Shown piece by piece: positions 8,773 through 15,768 of a stretch of DNA of 37,233 bases. Positions within the stretch are counted from its first letter, which is position 1. Every line of letters begins with the position of its first letter. The stretch comes from an uncultured Owenweeksia sp. (GTDB lineage Bacteria; Bacteroidota; Bacteroidia; Flavobacteriales; Schleiferiaceae), in the NCBI GenBank assembly GCA_937146805.1, contig CAKZRR010000016.1, positions 1 to 37,233 on the forward strand, given 5' to 3'. Position numbers and translations under genes: made by a program. A model generated the notes under the pieces. It made no database searches, had not been told where the DNA came from, and saw only the letters and a program-made list of their open reading frames with translations.

Positions 8773-9729
8773 ATGAAAGTATTAGCCAATGATGGTATAT
8801 CGCCATCGGGAATAGAAAAACTAGAAGCCGCGGGATTTGAAGTAGATTTAACTACCGTAGCGCAAGATCAATTAGGGAAGTACATTAAAGAAAACAATGT
8901 TTCGGTTTTATTGGTGCGCAGTGCTACCAAAGTACGTAAGGATTTAATGGACGAGCTTAATGGGCAGTTAAAGCTCATTGGTAGGGGAGGCGTTGGTATG
9001 GATAATATTGATGTGGACTATGCACGTGATAAAGGCATACATGTAATTAATACGCCTGCAGCCAGTAGTCGCTCGGTGGCGGAATTGGTTTTCGCACACC
9101 TTTTAGGCATGGTGCGTTATCTTTTTGATAGCAACCAACGTATGCCATTAGAGGGCGATACTCAATTTAAGGCACTCAAAAAAAATTACGCAGCCGGTAG
9201 CGAACTTAAAGGTAAAACCTTGGGTATTATTGGTTTTGGCCGAATAGGACAAGAAGTAGCGCGTATGGCTTACGGTCTAGGCATGAATTTATTGGTGCAC
9301 GACCGTAGTGGTGAGGAAAAACCCTTAACTGTAACTTTTGCCGATGGACAAAGTTTAACCACTACCGTAAAACCAGTTAGCTTAAAAGAGGTTTTAAAAG
9401 GAGCCGATTTTTTAACATTACATGTTTCGGGAGCCGGTAAAACGGTAATTGGTAAAAACGAAATAGCCTTAATGAAGGACCAAGCAGGTTTGGTAAACAC
9501 AGCCCGTGGTGGCGTGGTAAACGAAGTGGCTTTAATAGCAGCTTTAGAAGAAGGAAAGCTGCGCTACGCAGCATTAGATGTGTTTGAAAACGAACCAACT
9601 CCCGCTATGCAAGTGTTAATGAGCCCTTATACTTCGCTAACCCCGCATATTGGAGCCGCTACCTTAGAGGCGCAAGATAGAATTGGCGAAGAGCTGGCAG
9701 AGCAAATAATAACGCTTCTTAAAAACTAA
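8773..9729 (+). CDS. serA: D-3-phosphoglycerate dehydrogenase-like 2-hydroxyacid dehydrogenase
   Basis: NAD-dependent D-isomer 2-hydroxyacid dehydrogenase, by context the phosphoglycerate dehydrogenase that starts serine synthesis. Seen: NAD-binding GxGxxG (residues 154-159, GFGRIG), Asp177 at the end of the second Rossmann strand, and the catalytic set Arg245 (NTARGG), Glu274 (FENEP) and His292 (PHIGAAT). The protein ends at 318 aa, so it lacks the C-terminal ACT domain that gives serine feedback inhibition in longer SerA proteins. The gene symbol rests on the serC neighbour; other hydroxyacids cannot be excluded from sequence. Confidence 0.88.
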   Translation: MKVLANDGISPSGIEKLEAAGFEVDLTTVAQDQLGKYIKENNVSVLLVRSATKVRKDLMDELNGQLKLIGRGGVGMDNIDVDYARDKGIHVINTPAASSRSVAELVFAHLLGMVRYLFDSNQRMPLEGDTQFKALKKNYAAGSELKGKTLGIIGFGRIGQEVARMAYGLGMNLLVHDRSGEEKPLTVTFADGQSLTTTVKPVSLKEVLKGADFLTLHVSGAGKTVIGKNEIALMKDQAGLVNTARGGVVNEVALIAALEEGKLRYAALDVFENEPTPAMQVLMSPYTSLTPHIGAATLEAQDRIGEELAEQIITLLKN

Positions 9730-9761
9730 GAGTCTCACAATTTTTAGGACAATAGTATTAG

Positions 9762-9787
9762 AAACCCGTGGCGAGAGCTACGGGTTT
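9762..9787 (+). terminator. Intrinsic terminator of the serC-serA operon
   Basis: Stem AAACCCGT (9762-9769) pairs with ACGGGTTT (9780-9787) around a 10-nt loop and runs straight into a T6 tract. It is 32 bp after the dehydrogenase stop codon. Confidence 0.85.
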
Positions 9788-9813
9788 TTTGTAAATGATA
9801 AAAATAAGGTTAC

Positions 9814-11298
9814 TTAATTTTTTAGCACAAGGGATGTATAATTCTCGCCATTTTGATTGCTTACTACGATTACTAATATGCCATTAGGCATATCTTTTAT
9901 ATCAATCAAGGGTTCTTCTACTAGGGCGCAAGTTTTCAATAGTTTACCCGATTGGTCATAAATTTCCAAACTTTCTACTTCTCCCATAAAATCACTAATA
10001 TTTAAAAAGTCATGAGCGGGGTTGGGGTAAAGGTGAATTTTTGGTTGCACCGTTTTATTATCTATCAACGTAAGAGCAAAACCTGGAATTTTGGTAAGTA
10101 AGACAAAACTTGCACCATCCGTCCAGGCGTTTGTATAGGTCGATAATAGAAAAAGATCTCCATTTTTCGAAGCCTCTATATTTCTTGTTATATTGTTTTT
10201 ATCCCCATAAAACAAAATGGTGTCATGACCCCATTTGTTATATCGATGGATTTTAATTTTACGATATTCTGTATCGGGTCCAAATGGAACAGTGCATGGC
10301 GTAGATCCCCCCAAAAAGTGAGTTTCGTTGCTTAAGTTGTAGCTATAGGCATAGCTGCATTCTGCTTTTGTGGTGTCTCCAAGTCGTTCTTGTAATAGTA
10401 AATTCCCATTCCAATCACGACTAACTAAGTAGCTTTGTTTGACCGTGTTAGCTGAAGTGATTGGAGGAAGAAAGTAACCTACAACTCCACCTGCAACAAC
10501 CCTATCGGGGTAGAAGTGATAATTAACTAGAGTGGGGCTAGCAAATTTTGGAGAGCCAACCATCCTTGGCATGTATTTTTCTACTTCCAAAGATTGTTTG
10601 TCTATTTCAAGAACAACGCAGCTGTATGCATGCCCGTAAACGATTCTATTTGCTTTGTTTGGATGTTGAAAGGGGCCATGAAGAAAAATGTTGAGCATAC
10701 TATCTATATGATATACACCGTCTTTCCCCCAATAATCTAACGATGTTCTCAACGTATTCAAGTTTAAGTCGGTAGCCATCATCAAGGTGGTATCTGGCAC
10801 GGGGCTTGATTTTTTAAACATGATATAGAGTTCATTATCAATAATCCCTCCAGTAATAGCCTGGAAATCAACTACTTTTTTGGTGAGGCTAGATTGAATC
10901 GAATCGAGCCCATCGTAAAAACGGGTTAATTTGATGATACTGGAGTCGCTATAGGATATGGAGGTGAAAATATAATTGCGGTCTAAATCAAGGGAGGACA
11001 CTGAATGCCAACTAGTGTTTTTAGTGGTTTGGGTATTTAGATAGAAACTAGACTTGAGGGATAAATCAGAACATCGATAAACATTTACCCGCTGTTTTTC
11101 AAATGGGGTGCCCGCTACCTTTTCGTCAAAAACAACCACGGCCAAAGAATCATGGTACAGACTCATTTTGCTGGTCGCGCGAAAATGTTCATAACCAGTA
11201 AGCATGGTTGTGTCTATAATTTGGGCGTTGGTTTTAGTAGCAGAAAAAACTAACAGTGCATAAAGCACTGTTAGTTGAAGGGTTTTTTTATAAATCAT
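9814..11298 (-). CDS. Secreted T9SS cargo, paralogue A
   Basis: 494-aa exported protein: signal peptide ending SATKTNA, a 390-residue body with repeated short beta motifs (for example RVNVYRCSDLSLKSSFYLN, IIKLTRFYDGLDS, NGDLFLLSTYTNAW) that suggest a beta-propeller-like fold, and a C-terminal type IX sorting domain beginning at IHLYPNPAHDFL. No enzyme motif is visible. It is clearly homologous end to end with the gene at 17506-18990, which has the same length and the same last residues (SLVLKN). It lies 30 bp downstream of the frameshifted lipoprotein and may share its transcript. Location after secretion is the cell surface or medium. Confidence 0.85.
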   Translation of the reverse strand: MIYKKTLQLTVLYALLVFSATKTNAQIIDTTMLTGYEHFRATSKMSLYHDSLAVVVFDEKVAGTPFEKQRVNVYRCSDLSLKSSFYLNTQTTKNTSWHSVSSLDLDRNYIFTSISYSDSSIIKLTRFYDGLDSIQSSLTKKVVDFQAITGGIIDNELYIMFKKSSPVPDTTLMMATDLNLNTLRTSLDYWGKDGVYHIDSMLNIFLHGPFQHPNKANRIVYGHAYSCVVLEIDKQSLEVEKYMPRMVGSPKFASPTLVNYHFYPDRVVAGGVVGYFLPPITSANTVKQSYLVSRDWNGNLLLQERLGDTTKAECSYAYSYNLSNETHFLGGSTPCTVPFGPDTEYRKIKIHRYNKWGHDTILFYGDKNNITRNIEASKNGDLFLLSTYTNAWTDGASFVLLTKIPGFALTLIDNKTVQPKIHLYPNPAHDFLNISDFMGEVESLEIYDQSGKLLKTCALVEEPLIDIKDMPNGILVIVVSNQNGENYTSLVLKN

Positions 11299-11328
11299 TC
11301 AGACGTAAAATTTAACGTTGAGGATATT

Positions 11329-12327
11329 TTAGTTGCAGGTTATGATCGCATAAGTAAAAGCACCACCGTGATAAAAGCCTTCTGTTATATAGGGGTTTGG
11401 AAAGAAGGTTTTTTCGTGACTGTGATAATATGTGCGGAAAAATTCATAGCTATTGTTTACGGCTTTAGCTCGAAGTTCACCATAATTTACTAGGTACGCA
11501 ATGTCATTAAAAAGGTTTTGCCACTCAGTGTTGTTATTACCTAGGCATTCATAAGGATCATTTCCCTTCCAATAGTGACTTGTTACATCTGACCATGTAT
11601 TGATACTGGGGTTTGCAGGGTCATAATTCATATAGGGGTTAGCGTATTGGTCGTAGGTCAGCAAAACTTCGGTAGGAACAATCCAAGAAGAGGTAATTCC
11701 GTGTTGACATCTATTTCTCCAGGAGGCGGTTGAATTAGCATATCCATTAATAAATGTAGCAGCATCGACTCCATGATTGATTGGGTTAGGCGTTCCGTCA
11801 CAAATCCCTGCGCCTCTTGCAGCGTAGTATGGGTTAGAAGGGGTGAAATAGATTGTTACTAGTGGGTCGGGTGCCAACACTCGAATACCCTTTGCGCTAA
11901 TGGTAATTCGTTCATTAATAGAGTCTAAGCCGGTAATTTCCATGTCTACGAGTAAAATTTCTTCTCCCGGATTAGCATTGATTTCACCTTGGATAAAATT
12001 GTAAACTTCAGTATAGACAGTATTAAATTCTGTTTCATCTACAAGGTGGACACCGCCTTCAGTGTAATAATCCAATTCAAAGTCATCAGCGCTAATCTCT
12101 GTGTGTTCAAAAAACTCTAATTCGGTACAAAAGTTAGAATTAATTAAGCCCTCTATTCCTACAAACGCCTCACCAAGATCTATACCACCTGTAGATTTTG
12201 TTGATTTGTTGTCAACAATTTTTTCTGCTTTTTGAAACATTACAACTCGATCGTTGTCAGACTTTGTCGCAAATTTTTGGTAAATATTGTCTTGGAAATT
12301 TTCAACAAAGCTGCGCGTTGGTTGCAT
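11329..12327 (-). CDS. Putative lipoprotein, apparent frameshift in signal peptide
   Basis: 332 aa from the ATG at 12327; no family recognised. The body is acidic at the N-terminal side and aromatic-rich at the C-terminal side (YANPYMNYDP, HYWKGNDPYECLGNNNTEW, FRTYYHSHEKTFFPNP), with several cysteines. Read upstream in the same frame, codons 12384-12328 give V-V-L-T-L-L-A-S-C-S-K-E, a good lipobox, but that frame has no start codon before a TGA. An ATG at 12421 in the +1 frame supplies MKNQFKANLLTG and reaches the lipobox if one G of the G6 run (12384-12389) is removed. So the true product is probably a lipoprotein, and the ATG at 12327 is likely an internal Met. Sequencing error, phase variation and real loss are all possible. 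Confidence 0.7.
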   Translation of the reverse strand: MQPTRSFVENFQDNIYQKFATKSDNDRVVMFQKAEKIVDNKSTKSTGGIDLGEAFVGIEGLINSNFCTELEFFEHTEISADDFELDYYTEGGVHLVDETEFNTVYTEVYNFIQGEINANPGEEILLVDMEITGLDSINERITISAKGIRVLAPDPLVTIYFTPSNPYYAARGAGICDGTPNPINHGVDAATFINGYANSTASWRNRCQHGITSSWIVPTEVLLTYDQYANPYMNYDPANPSINTWSDVTSHYWKGNDPYECLGNNNTEWQNLFNDIAYLVNYGELRAKAVNNSYEFFRTYYHSHEKTFFPNPYITEGFYHGGAFTYAIITCN

Positions 12328-12421
12328 TGGTTCCTTTGTTGCATTTTTCTCTTTACTACAAGAAGCGAGTAGGGTTAATACTACCCCCCGTAAGAAGGTT
12401 TGCTTTAAACTGGTTTTTCAT
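12328..12421 (-). pseudogene. Out-of-frame signal-peptide segment of the lipoprotein gene
   Basis: ATG at 12421 begins M-K-N-Q-F-K-A-N-L-L-T-G-G and then hits TAG TAA after 21 codons. Deleting one base in the C6 (plus strand) tract at 12384-12389 joins it to VVLTLLASCSKEK and to the downstream 332-aa frame. Confidence 0.6.
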
Positions 12422-12437
12422 AATAAAATTGACAGAA

Positions 12438-12518
12438 AACATTAACAGTAAATAATTTAACAGTTAATGTTGTTGAAAAATCGCATCATTACATAGTTTA
12501 TTCTTTATCGGAATAAAC
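12438..12518. repeat. Two inverted repeats upstream of the lipoprotein
   Basis: AACATTAAC (12438-12446) pairs with GTTAATGTT (12463-12471), and GTTTATTC (12496-12503) pairs with GAATAAAC (12511-12518). Both lie within 100 bp upstream of the lipoprotein start and could be operators or hairpins; there is no direct evidence for either. Confidence 0.35.
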
Positions 12519-12600
12519 ACCACTTTTCAAGAAAAGGCAATGGCTGCCATCAAATTATTTTTAAACTATAAGGCTCCACTAAAAGGTTGGTAATCTATAA

Positions 12601-12933
12601 TTAATATCTCAAAACCTTGCCTTGCTCCAATAACTTTTTAGCCTCCTTCCAGTTGGGCAGGGTAGTGGTGTTAATAGTTAGGGTGCGTATTTCTTTGGCA
12701 ATAGCTTTGCTCGTTTTCATAGCTTCTAAGTGCGCACCGCTACGGGCAAATTCTTTCAGTTCTTCTTCCGAGCTCCAAAGCGTCATGGTATAATGTGTAG
12801 TCCAAAATCCTCGGTTTTTAAAATCGAGGTAGGCGGTTGCTTTTAACTGCCTTGTAATTTGCAAGGCTTGGGCCGATAGCGCAAAAAACTTAAAAGGACT
12901 TTTTAGTTCAATAGAGGTTATTGTGGCTTTCAT
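12601..12933 (-). CDS. Small ABM-like dimeric alpha/beta-barrel protein
   Basis: 110-aa cytoplasmic protein. The pattern FWTTHYTMTLWSSEEELKEFARSGAHLEAM is that of the antibiotic biosynthesis monooxygenase-like/ferredoxin-fold dimers (strand, helix, then a conserved His before an Ala-Met), in a group that includes haem-degrading and quinol monooxygenases as well as many proteins without known activity. No signal peptide or membrane segment. Monocistronic on the minus strand, with 179 bp of AT-rich DNA separating it from the lipoprotein. Fold assignment is fairly likely, function is not. Confidence 0.7.
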   Translation of the reverse strand: MKATITSIELKSPFKFFALSAQALQITRQLKATAYLDFKNRGFWTTHYTMTLWSSEEELKEFARSGAHLEAMKTSKAIAKEIRTLTINTTTLPNWKEAKKLLEQGKVLRY

Positions 12934-12995
12934 ACTGGTGTGATGCTAACTTTTTTTGCAAGATAATTTAATTGCCTATCAAATTCAGAATTTTA

Positions 12996-13030
12996 CTAGA
13001 AGCTAGAAGCTAGAAGCTAGAAGCTAGAAG
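12996..13030. repeat. Tandem heptamer repeat (CTAGAAG)x5
   Basis: Five exact, head-to-tail copies of CTAGAAG, followed by a further C, in the intergenic region between the ABM-like gene and the LiaF-like operon. Copy number probably varies between strains. Confidence 0.95.
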
Positions 13031-13096
13031 CAAATCGCTCACCCTCTCATTTCTACCATTTACCGCCCTTTTTAATTTACTCTGCCTATTCCTCGT

Positions 13097-13126
13097 TTTG
13101 CAAGCTGGTATCTCCCATTACATTTG
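13097..13126 (+). promoter_or_regulatory. Promoter of the LiaF-like/LytS/LytTR operon
   Basis: TTTG at 13097-13100, an 18-bp spacer and TACATTTG at 13119-13126 match the Bacteroidota promoter consensus (TTTG, N17-21, TAnnTTTG) very well. Transcription would start near 13132, about 26 nt before the ATG. This is the best promoter match in the window. Confidence 0.6.
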
Positions 13127-13157
13127 ACCCATCAATAAAACATAAAAGCACCTAAAA

Positions 13158-13904
13158 ATGACATCTACACCGAAACAATACCGAGGAAAAAAATCCATCA
13201 CTACCGGAATTTTAATTATTGCGGGAGGCGTTTTGCTGCTGCTCCATAAAATGAATATCAACATACCAAGCTGGATTGTTAGCTGGCAAATGTTATTAAT
13301 TGGCATTGGTTTATCGATTGGGATTAGCACCAATTTCCGCAAGCCAGCCTCTTGGATATTAATGGTGATCGGTTCCTTTTTTCTGCTCAATGAGTTTATC
13401 CTATACCCGGTTCAAATACGTCAATATTTTTGGCCAGTGTTAATTATTATAGTGGGGATAGTGGTGCTGTTGCGCCCCAAGCGAAATTTAGACCCCGATA
13501 AATTACACGAACCTTTTAAAGGCAGCGATAAAGAACCTTATCAAAAGGGCTTTGAAAATAGCCTTGGAGATAAAATTGACAGCGTATCGGTATTTAACGG
13601 AACCAAAAAAAAAGTGATTTCTAAAAATTGGCAAGGAGGCGAGGCCGTGGCCGTTTTTGGTGGTAGTGAGTTTAACCTACACCATGCCGATTTTGACGGA
13701 CAGGTAAACTTTGAACTGGTAACTATTTTTGGAGGAATGAAACTTATTGTGCCTCCGGGTTGGGAAGTGCGTACCAAAGTAACCAGCATATTTGGCGGTA
13801 TCGAAGACAAGCGTTATTCCTCTGTTGAGGTGGTACCTGATAATAAAGTGCTGATACTTACTGGGGTAGTTATTTTTGGAGGCATTGATATTGTAAGCTT
13901 TTAA
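13158..13904 (+). CDS. LiaF-like four-TM membrane protein
   Basis: 248 aa: four predicted membrane helices in residues 14-108, a charged linker, then a cytoplasmic beta domain with three repeats of the V/I-FGG motif (AVFGGSEF, TIFGGMKL, SIFGGIED, VIFGGIDI). This layout is the LiaF/YvqF 'cell-wall-active antibiotic response' architecture (DUF5668-type helices plus LiaF C-terminal domain). In Bacillus subtilis, LiaF restrains the LiaRS system; here the downstream kinase and regulator are of the LytS/LytTR class instead. The role as a sensor or inhibitor of that pair is inference from the operon. A hairpin follows the stop codon. Confidence 0.85.
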   Translation: MTSTPKQYRGKKSITTGILIIAGGVLLLLHKMNINIPSWIVSWQMLLIGIGLSIGISTNFRKPASWILMVIGSFFLLNEFILYPVQIRQYFWPVLIIIVGIVVLLRPKRNLDPDKLHEPFKGSDKEPYQKGFENSLGDKIDSVSVFNGTKKKVISKNWQGGEAVAVFGGSEFNLHHADFDGQVNFELVTIFGGMKLIVPPGWEVRTKVTSIFGGIEDKRYSSVEVVPDNKVLILTGVVIFGGIDIVSF

Positions 13905-13915
13905 ATAATTGAAAC

Positions 13916-13942
13916 GGGAAGCCATCTTAAGCCGCGCTTCCC
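13916..13942 (+). terminator. Hairpin between LiaF-like gene and kinase
   Basis: GGGAAGC (13916-13922) pairs with GCTTCCC (13936-13942), loop 13 nt, followed by ATTTCGCTTTGT. It is too poor in T for a strong terminator, so it may be an attenuator or processing site lowering expression of the kinase-regulator pair relative to the LiaF-like gene. Confidence 0.45.
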
Positions 13943-13979
13943 ATTTCGCTTTGTACATTAGGCAACGCAATTCTACACT

Positions 13980-15020
13980 TTGGTACACAACCCACTTACA
14001 TCCGGAAAAAACCGCTGGGTATTTTTAGGAACCCTAGCCACACTAATCGTTATACAAGCCTACAGTTTACACCTGTTTTTGGGTTTTACATGGTGGGCCG
14101 TTTTATGGAATGCCACGGTAAATTGGAGCTTACTTGGTTTGTTGGTTTTTTTAATCACCAATACCTTCTCTTATTTTCATCCCTCACGTGGCAAATGGGC
14201 GGTAATGCTGGTGGTGCCTTTGGTACTTAGCCTTTTGTTTGTAAAGTTAAGTTCCTGGTTTTCCTTAGCGGGAATAGAGGACATTTCCTTTAGTAGTTTT
14301 TTTAAGAACCACCTATTTTATCATTGGACAGTAAGCTACTTGATATTTACAGCTACCGTTACCCTTAGTTTATTGTGGTACCGTATTGGTGAGCGAGAAG
14401 ATGAGCAAAAACGATTGCAAGAAGCCCATAAGCTGGCCAAAGAGGCCGAGCTTTTTAAGCTGCGCCAGCAATTACAGCCGCACTTTTTGTTTAATAGCCT
14501 TAACTCTATTAACTCGCTTATTGGCAGTCGCCCTGCCGAAGCACGAAACATGATTCAGCAGCTGAGCGATTTTTTTAGAGGCACTTTAAAGCGAGAGCAG
14601 CAGGCTTTTGTTTTGTTAGACGAAGAGATTAATTACCTAAACATTTACCTGCAAATAGAACAGGTACGTTTTGGGCATCGCATGCAGGTGCAAATGGAAA
14701 TACCTGAAGAGTTATTAAGTTGGAAACTGCCGCCATTGCTGTTGCAGCCCCTTTTAGAAAACGCCATCAAATTTGGTTTATATGGTACTACCGATGCCGT
14801 GGTGGTAAAACTTTCGGCTATAGAAGAAAACAACTTATTACAACTAAAAATCAGCAACCCCTACGATGTAGATATGCAGCCTGCTAAAGGAACTGGCTTT
14901 GGTTTGAGCTCTGTAAAAAGACGTTTAACGTTGCTTTATGCCAGGCACGATTTATTAGAAATTAAAGATGAAAACCAGCAGTTTGAAGTACGCTTAAAAA
15001 TACCCCGGAGTTATGATTAA
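13980..15020 (+). CDS. LytS/YehU-type sensor histidine kinase
   Basis: 346 aa with about four membrane helices (residues 13-135), then a His_kinase domain (PF06580 type) carrying LRQQLQPHFLFNSLNSINSL with the phospho-acceptor His168, and an HATPase domain with PLLENAIKFG and the GTGFGLSSVKRRL loop. There is no large extracytoplasmic domain, so it senses within or near the membrane. The frame starts at TTG 13980, two bases before a GTA; no ATG exists until well inside the membrane region and an in-frame stop lies 18 bp upstream, so TTG is the likely start. It overlaps the LytTR regulator by 8 bp. Confidence 0.9.
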   Translation: MVHNPLTSGKNRWVFLGTLATLIVIQAYSLHLFLGFTWWAVLWNATVNWSLLGLLVFLITNTFSYFHPSRGKWAVMLVVPLVLSLLFVKLSSWFSLAGIEDISFSSFFKNHLFYHWTVSYLIFTATVTLSLLWYRIGEREDEQKRLQEAHKLAKEAELFKLRQQLQPHFLFNSLNSINSLIGSRPAEARNMIQQLSDFFRGTLKREQQAFVLLDEEINYLNIYLQIEQVRFGHRMQVQMEIPEELLSWKLPPLLLQPLLENAIKFGLYGTTDAVVVKLSAIEENNLLQLKISNPYDVDMQPAKGTGFGLSSVKRRLTLLYARHDLLEIKDENQQFEVRLKIPRSYD

Positions 15021-15747
15021 AATATTGTTGATTGATGATGAGCCCCTGGCTTGCGATTTATTAGAAGAGTACCTTCAAGATTACAATGATGTAGAGCTAG
15101 TGGGAAGATGCCATGATGGTTTTGCGGGGCTAAAAGCAATTAGCGAATTAAAACCCGATTTAGTGGTGCTGGATATTCAAATGCCAAAGATTACAGGATT
15201 TGAAATGTTGGAATTACTAGACGAGCCACCTGCCATAATTTTTGCCACTGCTTTTGATGAGTACGCCCTAAAGGCCTTTGAAAGTAATGCTGTTGATTAT
15301 CTTTTAAAACCTTTTGGGAAAGAGCGCTTTTCCAAGGCTTTGGATAAATTTTGCCAATCAAGCGAAAGCATGCAAAAACCGGTACAGCAAATGATGGAGA
15401 GCCCTGATTTTAAGCCAAGCCCCAACCGGGTGGTGTTAAAAGATGGCAGCAAAATTAGAATAATACCCATTCAGGAAATTGTGCGCTTAGAGGCGGATGA
15501 TGATTACGTTAAAATTTGCACTACTAGCGGTAATTTCATGAAAAAGAAGACACTTACTCATTTTGAAAACACGCTTTCTTCTGAGTTTTTTGTGCGGGTG
15601 CACCGTTCTCATTTATTAAATATTACCCATGTAACGAGGATAGACCCTTACGAGAAAAATAGCCATGTAGCTTTATTAAAAGATGGCAATAAAATACCGG
15701 TAAGCCGCAGTGGTTTTCAATTGTTGCGTAAAATTTGGAATGTGTAA
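15013..15747 (+). CDS. LytTR-family response regulator
   Basis: 244 aa: receiver domain (about 1-120) with acidic pair Asp8-Asp9, phospho-acceptor Asp54 (VVLDIQMPK), Thr79 and Lys99 (LLKPF), and a C-terminal LytTR DNA-binding domain (about 140-244) with the typical RLEADDDYVKI and HRSHLLN motifs. Phosphorylated by the kinase whose gene overlaps its start. LytTR proteins bind paired 9-bp direct repeats; I did not find a convincing such repeat in the window, so targets are unknown. Last gene of the LiaF-like operon; its 3' end is 22 bp from the convergent glycosyltransferase gene. Confidence 0.94.
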   Translation: MIKILLIDDEPLACDLLEEYLQDYNDVELVGRCHDGFAGLKAISELKPDLVVLDIQMPKITGFEMLELLDEPPAIIFATAFDEYALKAFESNAVDYLLKPFGKERFSKALDKFCQSSESMQKPVQQMMESPDFKPSPNRVVLKDGSKIRIIPIQEIVRLEADDDYVKICTTSGNFMKKKTLTHFENTLSSEFFVRVHRSHLLNITHVTRIDPYEKNSHVALLKDGNKIPVSRSGFQLLRKIWNV

Positions 15748-15768
15748 ATCGATTAGTATTACACGGTG

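Noticed and set aside
9814-11298. T9SS paralogue A as an enzyme such as a peptidase or glycosidase
   Set aside because: No catalytic motif could be identified; only short repeated beta motifs and the sorting domain are visible.
12996-13030. CTAGAAG array as a possible CRISPR
   Set aside because: The unit is 7 bp with no spacers between copies and no cas genes nearby, so it is a simple tandem repeat.
13980-13982. Frameshift suspected at the TTG start of the LytS-type kinase
   Set aside because: The coding frame is open from an upstream stop with a plausible TTG and an intact membrane region, so no second mutation is needed.
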